Assembly: GCF_024213555.1 (NCBI RefSeq)
Contig: NZ_JANAVO010000001.1
Span: 1,612,001 to 1,676,000, forward strand
Length of the DNA: 64,000 nucleotides
Direction of reading: 5' to 3'
Source: Allokutzneria sp. A3M-2-11 16
GTDB taxonomy: Bacteria; Actinomycetota; Actinomycetes; Mycobacteriales; Pseudonocardiaceae
Positions 48,756 through 56,843 of the stretch are shown here, piece after piece; position 1 is the stretch's first letter, and each line of letters starts with the position of its first letter. The notes under the pieces were generated by a model. That model saw nothing but the letters and a program-made list of their open reading frames with translations, searched no databases and was not told the DNA's origin. Position numbers and translations under genes: made by a program.

Positions 48756-49247
48756 GTGGACTACACGGGAGAGATTCGCCGGCAGCCCATCGGCTACTGG
48801 ATCAAGCGCACCGGCGAGGTGCTGAACAGCACGATCGACAAGCGGCTGCGCGACGCCGGGGTGAGCAGGCAGCACTGGCTGGTGCTGTGCCTGGTCCGCG
48901 AGGCTCCCGCGGGGGCGACCAGGGACCAGTTGCACGCCTCGCTGCGCAGCCTCTCCGACCCGGTGCTCGACGAGATCATCGGCGATCTGTGCGCGCGCGG
49001 CTGGCTGGCCCCCGAGGTGGACCCGCGCTCCGGCGTGGTGCGGCAGACGCTGACCGAGCTGGGCCGCGCCGGGCAGCTCAAGCTGGCGCTGGTGATCAGC
49101 GGGGTGCGCAGGCAGTCGCTGGACGGCATCTCCGAGGACGACTACGAGTTCATGATCGAGTGCCTGAAGAAGATGATCAGCAATCTCGGCGTCGAGCCGG
49201 GCGAGGGGCCCAAGACCGGCAACCGCTCGAAGCCCGCGCGGACCTGA
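48756..49247 (+). CDS. MarR-like winged-helix regulator
   Basis: A 163-residue protein: 'QPIGYWIKRTGEVLNSTIDKRLRDAGVSRQHWLVLCLVREAPAGATRDQLHASLR' is the MarR dimer and first helices, followed by the winged helix and 'DDYEFMIECLKKMISNLG' at the C-terminus. GGAGGGG stands five bases before the GTG. Its target is unknown; the nearest neighbours are the SDR gene and pyrE. Confidence 0.78.
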   Translation: MDYTGEIRRQPIGYWIKRTGEVLNSTIDKRLRDAGVSRQHWLVLCLVREAPAGATRDQLHASLRSLSDPVLDEIIGDLCARGWLAPEVDPRSGVVRQTLTELGRAGQLKLALVISGVRRQSLDGISEDDYEFMIECLKKMISNLGVEPGEGPKTGNRSKPART

Positions 49248-49266
49248 CGTGCGAGGCTAACCGCTC

Positions 49267-49815
49267 GTGACCGTCGAAGTGGATCCCACCGCCAAAGCCG
49301 AACTCGCCAAGCTCGTCAGCGAGCTCGCCGTCGTGCACGGCAAGGTCGTGCTCTCCTCCGGTGCCGAGGCCGACTACTACGTCGACCTGCGCCGCGCCAC
49401 GCTGCACCGCACCGCGGCCCCGCTGATCGGCAAGCTGCTCGGCCAGCTCACCGCGGACTGGGACTTCTCCGCAGTCGGCGGGCTGACCATGGGCGCCGAC
49501 CCGGTCGCCTGCGCGATGCTGCACGCCGCCGAGCGCGACCTGGACGCGTTCGTGGTGCGCAAGGCGTCCAAGGCGCACGGCCTGCAGCGCCTCGTCGAAG
49601 GCCCGGACGTGACCGGGCGCCGCGTGCTCGCGGTGGAGGACACCTCGACCACCGGCGGCAGCGTGCTGACCGCCGTTGCGTCGCTGCGCGAGGTCGGCGC
49701 GGAGGTCATCGGCGTCGCGACCGTCGTTGACCGCGACACCGGGGCGCGGGAAGCGATCGAAGCCGAGGGGCTGCCGTACCGGTCGCTGCTCGGCCTCGCC
49801 GATCTCGGCCTGTAG
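49267..49815 (+). CDS. pyrE: Orotate phosphoribosyltransferase
   Basis: A 182-residue OPRT that makes OMP from orotate and PRPP in pyrimidine synthesis. The PRPP loop is 'VLAVEDTSTTGGSVLTAV' near residue 120, and 'VVRKASKAHGLQRLVEG' near 97 is the flexible catalytic loop; 'GLTMGADPVA' near 75 is also conserved. It is followed five bases later by the SpoU methylase gene, as in mycobacteria (Rv0382c region). A TAACCG at 49258-49263 could be part of its promoter but is too near the GTG for a leaderless start. Confidence 0.95.
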   Translation: MTVEVDPTAKAELAKLVSELAVVHGKVVLSSGAEADYYVDLRRATLHRTAAPLIGKLLGQLTADWDFSAVGGLTMGADPVACAMLHAAERDLDAFVVRKASKAHGLQRLVEGPDVTGRRVLAVEDTSTTGGSVLTAVASLREVGAEVIGVATVVDRDTGAREAIEAEGLPYRSLLGLADLGL

Positions 49816-49819
49816 CGCC

Positions 49820-50464
49820 GTGTCCGAACCTGGCCCCACCGAATGGGGCGTGGAGCCGGTGGGCGTCGGTCCGTGGGAGGGCCCGCCGCCCACCGGTGAG
49901 CACTGGGACCCCGAACTGCTGGCGGAGGGCGACCGCCGCAACGTTGTGGACGCATATCGCTACTGGAGGCGCGAGGCGGTCGTCGCGGACCTGGACACCC
50001 GCAGGCACCCCTTCCACGTGGCGATCGAGAACTTCCAGCACGACCACAACATCGGGACCGTGGTGCGCACGGCCAACGCGTTCGCGGCGAAGGCCGTGCA
50101 CATCGTCGGCCGGAAGCGGTGGAACCGGCGCGGCGCGATGGTCACCGACCGGTACCAGCACGTGCTGCACCACCCCGACGTGCGCGGGCTCGTCGAGTTC
50201 GCTCGCGCCGAGGACCTGGCGCTGGTCGCGGTGGACAACACGCCCGGCTCGGTGCGGTTGGAGCGGGCGAAGCTGCCCGATCGCTGCGTGCTGCTGTTCG
50301 GCCAGGAAGGGCCCGGTCTCTCGGAGGAGGCCCGCGAGGCGGCGGAGCTGCTGGTGTCCATCGCGCAGTTCGGCTCGACGCGGTCGATCAACGCGGGTGT
50401 GGCGGCGGGCATCGTCATGCACGCGTGGGTCCGGGAGCACGCGGATCTCGACACGGCCTGGTGA
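49820..50464 (+). CDS. TrmH/SpoU-family RNA methyltransferase
   Basis: A 214-residue SPOUT-class 2'-O-ribose methyltransferase. The three SpoU motifs are visible: 'ENFQHDHNIGTVVRTANAFAAKAVHIVG' near residue 75, 'RCVLLFGQEGPGLSEEA' near 156, and 'SIAQFGSTRSINAGVAAGIVMHAW' near 178. It starts with GTG five bases after pyrE. The N-terminal 50 residues are an extension rich in Pro and Gly. The RNA target (rRNA or tRNA) cannot be told from sequence. Confidence 0.9.
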   Translation: MSEPGPTEWGVEPVGVGPWEGPPPTGEHWDPELLAEGDRRNVVDAYRYWRREAVVADLDTRRHPFHVAIENFQHDHNIGTVVRTANAFAAKAVHIVGRKRWNRRGAMVTDRYQHVLHHPDVRGLVEFARAEDLALVAVDNTPGSVRLERAKLPDRCVLLFGQEGPGLSEEAREAAELLVSIAQFGSTRSINAGVAAGIVMHAWVREHADLDTAW

Positions 50465-50526
50465 TATCGCGTGTCGCAACGTGAAGGACGCCCGCTTCCG
50501 GGGGTTCCAGGGGCGACCATGACGCC

Positions 50527-51696
50527 GTGACCGGCGACGGGGTGCCTGAACTGTGGGCCGCGCGGGCGGCGGTGGCGGAGGTCGCCATCGTGGGCAGACA
50601 CCTGCGCCAGGTCTGGGGCACGCCCGGCACCCGGCTCGGCATGACCCGCTGGCCCCCGGAGACGGGGCACCGGCTGCACGCGCACTGGCACTACGGCTGG
50701 CAGGCGCAGTTGCTGGACTGCGCCGTGGACGCGGCCGAGCGCACGGACGACACGGCGCGCAAGGCGACCGTGGTGAAGCTCGTGCGCGGTATCCGGCTGC
50801 GCAACCCGCACGGGTGGGTGTCCGGGAGGCACGACGAGCTGGCGCTGATGGGGCTCGCGCTGCTGCGGGCGCGAAAGCTGACCGCGATGCCCAAGTCCAC
50901 CGCGCTCGTGGCGATCGCGTCGAGGCTGCGCGCGGCGTGGACCGATCACGCGGGCGGCGGCCTGTGGTCCGAGCGCGGCGGGTCGGTGAAGGACGCGGCC
51001 ACCAACGCTGCGTTCGCGATCCTCTTCACCGGGCTGGCCGAGGAACTCGGCGACCGCGCCGATCTCCAGCGGGCGCGGTCGGCGGTGGAGTGGCTGGCGG
51101 AGCGGTTGATCGATCCCGAAACGGGGCTGCTCGCGGAGTCCGTCGACACGACGGACGACGCCGTGTCGGAAGTCACATCCACTCACTCGCAGGGGTTGCT
51201 TGTCGGTGCGTGCGTCGCGCTCGCGGGAGCGACCGGGGAGGGCCGCTGGCGCGAGCTGGCCGAGCGGACGATCACCGCCGTCTCCGACCACCTGACGAAC
51301 TCGGGAGTGCTGCGCGGCAACGGTGGTTCGGATTCCGGACTGCACGCGGGGATCTGTGCGCGCCACCTCGCGGGCGCGGCGATCGCACTCGACGGTGCGG
51401 CGGCGAAAACCGCTGCCAGCATCGTGTACCGCTCCGCCGAAGGCGCGTGGCGGAACCGGGCCGCGGTACCCGGCGGACCGCTGTTTGGTCCACAGTGGAC
51501 AGTTCCGGCGGTCGGCCGCCTCGGCCCGTTGCCCGCACGCCTGGCCGAGCAGCTGGAGGGCATCGGCAGGGACTCGCGGTGGGAGTGCGACCTGTCGGTG
51601 CAGGTCTCCGGTTGGACCGCGGTGGAGGCTGCCGCGCGCCTCGCCAGGCACGGCGTGCCCGAGCGCGAGTTTCGCGCGGTGCGCCGGGGCATCTAG
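50527..51696 (+). CDS. GH76-like (alpha-1,6-mannanase family) protein
   Basis: A 389-residue alpha/alpha-barrel protein with glycoside hydrolase 76 features: '[20 protein letters not shown]' near residue 57, '[27 protein letters not shown]' near 97 and '[30 protein letters not shown]' near 142. The family's catalytic Asp pair is here Asp-Glu ('HDE'), so activity is uncertain. It lacks a signal peptide, unlike secreted mannanases. It holds a perfect 13-bp palindrome at 51488-51500 and precedes purD by 11 bases. Confidence 0.72.
   Translation: MTGDGVPELWAARAAVAEVAIVGRHLRQVWGTPGTRLGMTRWPPETGHRLHAHWHYGWQAQLLDCAVDAAERTDDTARKATVVKLVRGIRLRNPHGWVSGRHDELALMGLALLRARKLTAMPKSTALVAIASRLRAAWTDHAGGGLWSERGGSVKDAATNAAFAILFTGLAEELGDRADLQRARSAVEWLAERLIDPETGLLAESVDTTDDAVSEVTSTHSQGLLVGACVALAGATGEGRWRELAERTITAVSDHLTNSGVLRGNGGSDSGLHAGICARHLAGAAIALDGAAAKTAASIVYRSAEGAWRNRAAVPGGPLFGPQWTVPAVGRLGPLPARLAEQLEGIGRDSRWECDLSVQVSGWTAVEAAARLARHGVPEREFRAVRRGI
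51488..51500. repeat. 13-bp palindrome GTCCAC-A-GTGGAC (copy 4)
   Basis: A perfect copy inside the GH76-like gene, read in a different frame from the other copies (Gly-Pro-Gln-Trp-Thr), followed by AGTTCCGGCGG. Confidence 0.7.
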
Positions 51697-51699
51697 GGT
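51694..51699 (+). promoter_or_regulatory. -10 element TAGGGT of purD
   Basis: TAGGGT ends eight bases before the GTG start of purD and overlaps the stop of the GH76-like gene. Confidence 0.5.
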
Positions 51700-51707
51700 T
51701 GCTCACC

Positions 51708-52964
51708 GTGCGCGTCCTCGTAATCGGCGCAGGTGCCCGCGAACACGCCCTGCTCCTCGCACTGTCCCGCGACCCGAGCGTGACCGCTCTGGCCTGCGCG
51801 CCCGGCAACGCCGGTACCGCCGCGCTGGCCGAGACCTACGGCGTCGACGCTGTCGACCCGTCGGCGGTCACCAGGCTGGCCAAGGAATGGCGAGCGGACC
51901 TGGTGGCCATCGGCCCGGAGGGCCCGCTGGTCGCGGGCGTGGGTGATGCCCTGCGCGATGCGGGTATCCCGTGCTTCGGCCCGACCAGGGCGGCCGCGCG
52001 GATCGAGGGGTCCAAGGCCTTCGCCAAGGACGTGATGACGGCCGCGGAGGTGCCGACCGCCCGGAGCGAGGTCGTCGACAACCCCGCACGGCTGGACTCC
52101 GCCCTCGGCCGGTTCGGCCCCACCTGGGTGGTGAAGGACGACGGTCTCGCCGCGGGCAAGGGCGTCGTGGTGACCGCCGACTTCGACGCGGCGCGGGCGC
52201 ACGCCATGCGGCTGCTCGACGACGGCCACCCGGTCCTGCTTGAGTCCTTTTTGGACGGTCCTGAGGTGTCGCTGTTCTGCCTCGTGGACGGGACGACGGC
52301 GGTTCCGCTGCTGCCCGCGCAGGACTTCAAGCGCGTCGGCGACGGCGACCTGGGCCCGAACACCGGAGGCATGGGCGCGTACGCGCCGCTGCCGTGGGCG
52401 CCGGAGGGCCTGGTCGAGGAGATCATGGACCGCGTCGTGCGGCCGGTGGTCGCCGAACTGGCCCGTCGCGGCACCCCGTTCTCCGGCCTGCTCTACGCCG
52501 GGCTCGCGCTGACCAGCGAGGGCGTCCAGGTCGTGGAGTTCAACTGCCGCTTCGGTGATCCGGAGACCCAGGCGGTGCTGGCGCTGCTGCGCACCCCGCT
52601 GGCCGGACTGCTGCTCGCGGTGGCCAACGGGACGCTCGCCGAACAGCCCGCGCTGGACTGGGCGGAGGGCTCCGCGGTCACCGTGGTCGTCGCGGCGGAG
52701 GGCTACCCCGGTCGCCCGCGCACCGGCGACGTGATCACGGGCAGCGACCTCGACGGCGTGCTGCACGCGGGCACCCGCAGGCGCGACGACGGCGCGGTGA
52801 TCTCCGCGGGCGGGCGCGTGCTGTCCGTGGTGGGCACCGGCGACGACCTGGACGCGGCCCGCGACGACGCCTACCGCAAGATCGCCAGGGTGCACCTGAC
52901 CGGCTCGCACCACCGCACCGACATCGCGCTGCGCGCGGCCCAGGGCCAGGTGGCCGCACTCTGA
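51708..52964 (+). CDS. purD: Phosphoribosylamine-glycine ligase PurD
   Basis: A 418-residue ATP-grasp enzyme (GAR synthetase, second step of purine synthesis). '[23 protein letters not shown]' is the conserved N-terminus. ATP-grasp motifs follow: '[17 protein letters not shown]' near residue 141, '[19 protein letters not shown]' near 180, '[24 protein letters not shown]' near 208 and '[15 protein letters not shown]' near 278. The GTG start is 11 bases after the GH76-like stop, and a TAGGGT box lies eight bases upstream. Confidence 0.95.
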   Translation: MRVLVIGAGAREHALLLALSRDPSVTALACAPGNAGTAALAETYGVDAVDPSAVTRLAKEWRADLVAIGPEGPLVAGVGDALRDAGIPCFGPTRAAARIEGSKAFAKDVMTAAEVPTARSEVVDNPARLDSALGRFGPTWVVKDDGLAAGKGVVVTADFDAARAHAMRLLDDGHPVLLESFLDGPEVSLFCLVDGTTAVPLLPAQDFKRVGDGDLGPNTGGMGAYAPLPWAPEGLVEEIMDRVVRPVVAELARRGTPFSGLLYAGLALTSEGVQVVEFNCRFGDPETQAVLALLRTPLAGLLLAVANGTLAEQPALDWAEGSAVTVVVAAEGYPGRPRTGDVITGSDLDGVLHAGTRRRDDGAVISAGGRVLSVVGTGDDLDAARDDAYRKIARVHLTGSHHRTDIALRAAQGQVAAL

Positions 52965-52973
52965 CACGCGCCC

Positions 52974-52979
52974 TACGGT
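52974..52979 (+). promoter_or_regulatory. -10 element TACGGT
   Basis: TACGGT ends six bases before the GTG at 52986; no ribosome binding site is visible. Confidence 0.45.
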
Positions 52980-52985
52980 TTCGTA

Positions 52986-53984
52986 GTGGCGCAGCAGCGG
53001 GAGAACGGCGGCGAGAGCACCTTCACCGTGCTCGTCGCGCTGGCGGTGAACTTCGGCATCGGCGTGATGAAGGCGTTCGCCGGGGTGGTGACGGGTTCGG
53101 CGGCGTTGCTGGCCGAGGCGGCGCACTCCGTCGCCGACACGTTCACCGAGGGCCTGCTGCTGACCGCCCTGCGCCGGTCGGGGCGGCCCGCCGACCGCAG
53201 GCACCCGTTCGGCTACGGCAAGGAGCGCTACTTCTGGTCGCTGCTCGCCGCGGTGTCGATCTTCGTCTCCGGCGCGCTGTTCGCGTTCATCGAGGGCTTC
53301 GAAACCCTGGCCGGGGAGAACACCGAGCAGACCTCCGCGTGGGTCGGATACCTGGTGCTGGGCTTGGCTTTCGCGATGGAACTGGTGTCGTGGACGCAGG
53401 CCGTGCGCCAGGTCCGCAGGGACGCCGCGGAGGACGAGCGGTCCTTCACCGAGTACCTGCGGGTCTCCGACGATCCGACCGTGAAGACGGTGTTCCTCGA
53501 GGACACCGCCGCCCTCATCGGCTTGGTCATCGCCTTCGCGGGCGTGGGGCTGCACGACCTCACCGGCTCCGCGATGTGGGACGGCGTCGCCTCGCTGCTG
53601 ATCGGCGTGCTGCTCGTGGTCGTCGCGTACGTCCTGGGGCGCAGCAACAAGGCGCTGCTGATCGGCCGCCAGGCCGACGTGCGGCTCGTGCGCGAGGTCC
53701 ACTCCAGACTGCTGGCCCAGCCGGAGGTGGAGGCCGTCGCCGACCTGCTCACCATGCTCACCGGCACCGACCAGGTGCTGCTGTGCGCCAGGGTGGACTT
53801 CGTCGATTCGCTGACCGCCGCCGAGCTGGAGCGGGCCTGCGTGCGCATCGACGCGGAGCTGCGCGCCGGGATCAGCGAGCTGGACGAGATCTTCCTGGAG
53901 CCGGTGCCTAGGACGGATCCGGAGCTGCGGGCGCGGGTGCTGGCTCGCTACGGCGATCTTGCCCGCCGCTTCGACAGGGATTGA
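52986..53984 (+). CDS. Cation diffusion facilitator (CDF) transporter
   Basis: A 332-residue divalent-metal/proton antiporter. Residues 10-215 hold six membrane helices. The metal-site motif 'EAAHSVADTFTEG' (HxxxD) is in helix 2 near residue 50 and Asp in 'TAALIGLVIAF' helix 5 near 175 completes it. A C-terminal cytoplasmic domain follows ('VREVHSRLLAQPEVEAVADLLTM'). The metal cannot be predicted. A TACGGT box six bases before the GTG suggests a leaderless transcript. The 3' end overlaps the convergent DUF11-like gene by 77 bases. Confidence 0.9.
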   Translation: MAQQRENGGESTFTVLVALAVNFGIGVMKAFAGVVTGSAALLAEAAHSVADTFTEGLLLTALRRSGRPADRRHPFGYGKERYFWSLLAAVSIFVSGALFAFIEGFETLAGENTEQTSAWVGYLVLGLAFAMELVSWTQAVRQVRRDAAEDERSFTEYLRVSDDPTVKTVFLEDTAALIGLVIAFAGVGLHDLTGSAMWDGVASLLIGVLLVVVAYVLGRSNKALLIGRQADVRLVREVHSRLLAQPEVEAVADLLTMLTGTDQVLLCARVDFVDSLTAAELERACVRIDAELRAGISELDEIFLEPVPRTDPELRARVLARYGDLARRFDRD

Positions 53985-54459
53985 TCGCCACCAGCAGCGC
54001 GCCGACCAGGACCATGCCGATTCCCACCAGTGGCAAGGGTTCCAGCTCCACACCGGCGGAAGCGAGCACGTCCGGCTGAGCGCCCGGTCGCGGTGCGACC
54101 GTCTCGACCTGCGGCCGGTGCACGATCCCCTTGGTGTCGTAGGTGGCGCGAACGGGCTTGTGCTGCGGGTCCACCGCCGTCACCGTGACCGTGCCCGGTG
54201 GGCTGTAGTCCTCGACGACCGCGCCGCAGGTGTACCTGCGCTCCGCACCCGGCGGCAGCGGCTCGGCGAAACTGTTGCCGCACACCGCGTCCTCGTCGTC
54301 GTCGATCGAGACCTGGGTGAGCGGGACGTCGCCGGTGTTGCGGACGGTCACGGTGAACGTGGCCATCTCGCCGGGCGTGGTCGGACTGCCTTCCTTCACC
54401 ACTTCGAGGCCCGGGATGACCGGTACTTCCGGTTCGCTGCGCGGAAACGGGACGAGCAC
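53908..54459 (-). CDS. DUF11-like protein with one C-terminal membrane helix
   Basis: A 183-residue protein: residues 20-75 form a DUF11/CARDB-type beta domain ('VVKEGSPTTPGEMATFTVTVRNTGDVPLTQVSIDDDEDAVC' with paired Cys), and residues 140-160 are a membrane helix ('LPLVGIGMVLVGALLVAI'). The segment 'LASAGVE' before the helix resembles a degenerate sortase E signal. No signal peptide is seen, so either the N-terminus is truncated or the start is wrong. It follows dcd by 48 bp on the same strand and overlaps the CDF gene by 77 bp. Confidence 0.5.
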   Translation of the reverse strand: MLVPFPRSEPEVPVIPGLEVVKEGSPTTPGEMATFTVTVRNTGDVPLTQVSIDDDEDAVCGNSFAEPLPPGAERRYTCGAVVEDYSPPGTVTVTAVDPQHKPVRATYDTKGIVHRPQVETVAPRPGAQPDVLASAGVELEPLPLVGIGMVLVGALLVAINPCRSGGQDRRSEPAPAPAAPDPS

Positions 54460-54507
54460 GGCGCCCAGTCTGGCCCGGTCCCGATCACCCCGCCGGTCGG
54501 GGTCGGC

Positions 54508-55092
54508 TCACCTGCGCGTGTCCACCCGGTGGAAGTTCAGGTACGCCCGCGACTGCGTCGGCCCGCGCTGGCCCTGGTACCGCGAGCCCGTCGCGCCGGA
54601 GCCGTAGGGGTTCTCCGCCGGGCTGCTCAACCGGAACAGGCACAGCTGGCCGATCTTCATGCCGGGCCACAGGGTGATCGGCAGATTGGCCACATTGGAC
54701 AGTTCCAGGGTGATGTGGCCGGTGAAGCCGGGATCGATGAACCCGGCGGTGGAGTGCGTCAGCAGACCGAGCCTGCCGAGCGAGGACTTGCCCTCCAGGC
54801 GACCGGCGAGGTCGTCGGGCAGCGTCACCAGCTCGAAGGTGGAGCCGAGCACGAACTCCCCCGGGTGCAGCACGAACGGCTCGGCCTCGTCGGCCTTCTC
54901 CACCAGCGAGGTCAGCTCGTCCTGCTGGAGCGCCGGGTCGATGTGGGTGTACTTCGTGTTGTCGAAGACCCGGAAGAAGCGGTCCAGTCGCACGTCGATG
55001 CTGGACGGCTGGATCATGTCGACGTCGAAGGGGTCGAGCCCGAGGCGGCCCGCCTCGACCTCCTTGCGCAGGTCCTGGTCGCTGAGAAGCAC
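54508..55092 (-). CDS. dcd: dCTP deaminase (dUMP-forming type)
   Basis: A 194-residue enzyme of the dCTP deaminase/dUTPase superfamily. The conserved core '[57 protein letters not shown]' covers residues 100-155, with the catalytic Glu in 'HITLELS'. The full sequence is close to the mycobacterial bifunctional enzyme (Rv0321), which converts dCTP to dUMP directly, so this activity is likely. A TAGTCT box six bases before the GTG (55099-55104) suggests a leaderless transcript. Confidence 0.95.
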   Translation of the reverse strand: MLLSDQDLRKEVEAGRLGLDPFDVDMIQPSSIDVRLDRFFRVFDNTKYTHIDPALQQDELTSLVEKADEAEPFVLHPGEFVLGSTFELVTLPDDLAGRLEGKSSLGRLGLLTHSTAGFIDPGFTGHITLELSNVANLPITLWPGMKIGQLCLFRLSSPAENPYGSGATGSRYQGQRGPTQSRAYLNFHRVDTRR

Positions 55093-55098
55093 GGCGCC

Positions 55099-55104
55099 AG
55101 ACTA
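55099..55104 (-). promoter_or_regulatory. -10 element TAGTCT of dcd
   Basis: TAGTCT on the minus strand is followed after six bases by the GTG start of dcd. Confidence 0.55.
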
Positions 55105-55160
55105 GCCGCACCCTGCGCTCCCACCGGGGGGCCCGTCTGTGTATGCTCGTGATCGCGAAT

Positions 55161-55231
55161 GCGGGTGTAGTTCAATGGTAGAACGACAGCTTCCCAAGCT
55201 GTAGACGCGGGTTCGATTCCCGTCACCCGCT
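55161..55231 (+). tRNA. tRNA-Gly, anticodon CCC
   Basis: A 71-base cloverleaf: acceptor GCGGGTG pairs with CACCCGC, D arm GTTC/GAAC, anticodon stem ACAGC/GCTGT with loop TTCCCAA (anticodon CCC), and T arm with TTCGATT. The discriminator base is T and CCA is not encoded. It would read GGG codons. A strong terminator follows. Confidence 0.95.
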
Positions 55232-55235
55232 CTTC

Positions 55236-55275
55236 ATGACGAAGGCCCAGGTCAGAGCACCTGGGCCTTCGTCAT
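55236..55275. terminator. Terminator after tRNA-Gly
   Basis: A perfect 17-bp stem (55236-55252 with 55259-55275) with a six-base loop is followed by TTCC; on the minus strand it also follows the stop of the trypsin-like gene at 55289. Confidence 0.85.
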
Positions 55276-55288
55276 TTCCGGGTCGGCG

Positions 55289-56077
55289 TCAGGTGCCGAC
55301 GTGCTGGTTGATCCAGCTCAGGTAGGCGTTGTCGTCGACGTAGATGGACGGGTCGACCGCGCAGGTGGCGACGGTGCCGCCGAGCCTGCTCGTGCTGCCC
55401 GCCAGCTGCCAGCGCCCGGCCGCCTTGACGATCTGCGGGCCACCGGAGTCACCGAAGCAGGCGCCCTTGTTGCCGCCGGGGTTGTTGGTGCAGAGCTCCT
55501 TCGGCCCGTCGATGGAGAAGCACCTGGAGTCCGCGATCACGGAGGTGTCCAGCTGCTGCAGGGTGGTCGGGGCGTTGCCGCAGCCCCGGGTCGGGCACAT
55601 CAGGCCCCAGCCCAGGAGCCTGGTGGCGGTGCCGACCGGCGGTGAGGTCGCGGCGATCGAGATCGGCGCGGCGGCGGCCGGCTTGGACAGGTGCACGAGT
55701 GCGATGTCGTTGCGGATGAAGAAGATCTGGCTGAACTCGGGGTGGATGACGAAGCGGTCGGGAAGGGCCACCTCACCACCGCTGGTGCGGTTGGTGGAGC
55801 CGATGCGGAACTGGAAGTCCGCCGGGTTCACGTTGGCGACGCAGTGGGCCGCGGTCAGCAGCCACTGCGGTCTGATCAGGGAGGCGCCGCAGCGGTGCGC
55901 GCCCCCGTTCCGGCTCTGCATCGAGGCCATGAAGCCGTAGGTCTCACTCGCGGGGCTGCCGCCGACGATCATCGGGGTGACCTCGTCGGCCGGCTCCTGT
56001 GCCGCTGCGGCGGGCAGCGCCGTCGCGACCAACGCGGCGACGGCGAGCAGGGTGCCCACCACTGAACGTGCCCTCAT
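55289..56077 (-). CDS. Secreted trypsin-like serine protease (S1A)
   Basis: A 262-residue protease with a signal peptide (residues 1-26, ending 'LPAAAAQ') and a short propeptide before 'MIVGG'. The triad is His in 'LLTAAHC' (about 75), Asp in 'RNDIALVHL' (about 123) and Ser in 'GACFGDSGGPQIV' (about 210). The Cys pattern fits three disulfides. It is divergent from a secreted metalloprotease gene, sharing a 173-bp promoter region. Confidence 0.92.
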   Translation of the reverse strand: MRARSVVGTLLAVAALVATALPAAAAQEPADEVTPMIVGGSPASETYGFMASMQSRNGGAHRCGASLIRPQWLLTAAHCVANVNPADFQFRIGSTNRTSGGEVALPDRFVIHPEFSQIFFIRNDIALVHLSKPAAAAPISIAATSPPVGTATRLLGWGLMCPTRGCGNAPTTLQQLDTSVIADSRCFSIDGPKELCTNNPGGNKGACFGDSGGPQIVKAAGRWQLAGSTSRLGGTVATCAVDPSIYVDDNAYLSWINQHVGT

Positions 56078-56250
56078 TCGTGTTCCCCTTCCGGAAGGGC
56101 CCGACGAAAGTAGCCAATACTTTCGACGGGCGACTGAACGCGCTATCTCGATACGACGTTCACCGTCTTTTCAGGCACAGCCAAAAGCTTTACGTTCCGG
56201 ACTAGACGTCCCCTGCGTCCTGAATATCCCTGCGTTTAAAGGACACGTCA

Positions 56251-56739
56251 ATGAGAAGACTTGTTTTGGCAGCTCTGCCTGTCCTGGTCGCCTCGATGCT
56301 CGGCTTTTCCGACGCCCCGGCCGCCGACGCGACGCCGGTGCTGCACGCCCAGGTGGCAGCGGGCGAGCAGCCCCCGGTCGAGCTCGACACCGACTCCGGG
56401 GTGCGGCTCTCGCCCGACGCCCCCATCGCCTGGAGCATGACCGCCAGCTGCAACCCCTGGGCGAGCGTGATCCGCCAGGGCGCCAACCACTGGGGCGGCG
56501 GCAGGCTGGTGGAGCGGGCCGGTGGCGTTCCGGTCCGGTGCCAGACCAGCTACATCACCAACTGCGGGGTCCCGCGCGCGGTCGGCTGCAACTACGGCGG
56601 CCGGTCCATCGCCCTCATGCCCAACGGCACCAGGAGCCCGGGCGTGCTCGCCGCGCACGAGTTCGGCCACTTCTGGTACGGCCACAGCCAGGGCTGCGCG
56701 AGTTGGAACAACGTCATGGGCACCCCGATGTGCAATTGA
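56251..56739 (+). CDS. Small secreted zinc metalloprotease
   Basis: A 162-residue exported protein with a signal peptide (residues 1-25). The zinc site is 'AAHEFGHFWYGHSQGC' (HExxHxxxxH, first His about residue 135), followed by 'NVMGTPMC', a likely Met-turn. This resembles a minimal metzincin or snapalysin-like enzyme, although the third ligand position differs from the HExxHxxGxxD of snapalysin. Eight Cys suggest a disulfide-stabilised protein. AAAGGA lies about six bases before the ATG. Confidence 0.75.
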   Translation: MRRLVLAALPVLVASMLGFSDAPAADATPVLHAQVAAGEQPPVELDTDSGVRLSPDAPIAWSMTASCNPWASVIRQGANHWGGGRLVERAGGVPVRCQTSYITNCGVPRAVGCNYGGRSIALMPNGTRSPGVLAAHEFGHFWYGHSQGCASWNNVMGTPMCN

Positions 56740-56797
56740 TCTCGGCGCACCGGAAACCCGTTCCCAGGATAATGGGATAATGACAACCAGTTAATCG

Positions 56798-56831
56798 AGA
56801 CGGGCCCCGAGTGATCACTCGGGGCCCGTCT
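56798..56831. terminator. Bidirectional terminator (34-bp perfect palindrome)
   Basis: A perfect palindrome with 17-bp half-sites, centred at 56814/56815, between the convergent metalloprotease and DivIVA-repeat genes. Confidence 0.8.
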
Positions 56832-56843
56832 TCGGAAAAGGAT

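Noticed and set aside
53908-55092. dcd and the DUF11-like gene as a functional operon
   Set aside because: Only a 48-bp spacing supports it; nothing links a deaminase with a surface-type protein.
55014-55226. 70-residue minus-strand frame over tRNA-Gly ('MTGIEPASTAWEAVVLPLNYTRI')
   Set aside because: This peptide is the well-known artefact of translating the complement of a tRNA gene; the cloverleaf is complete.
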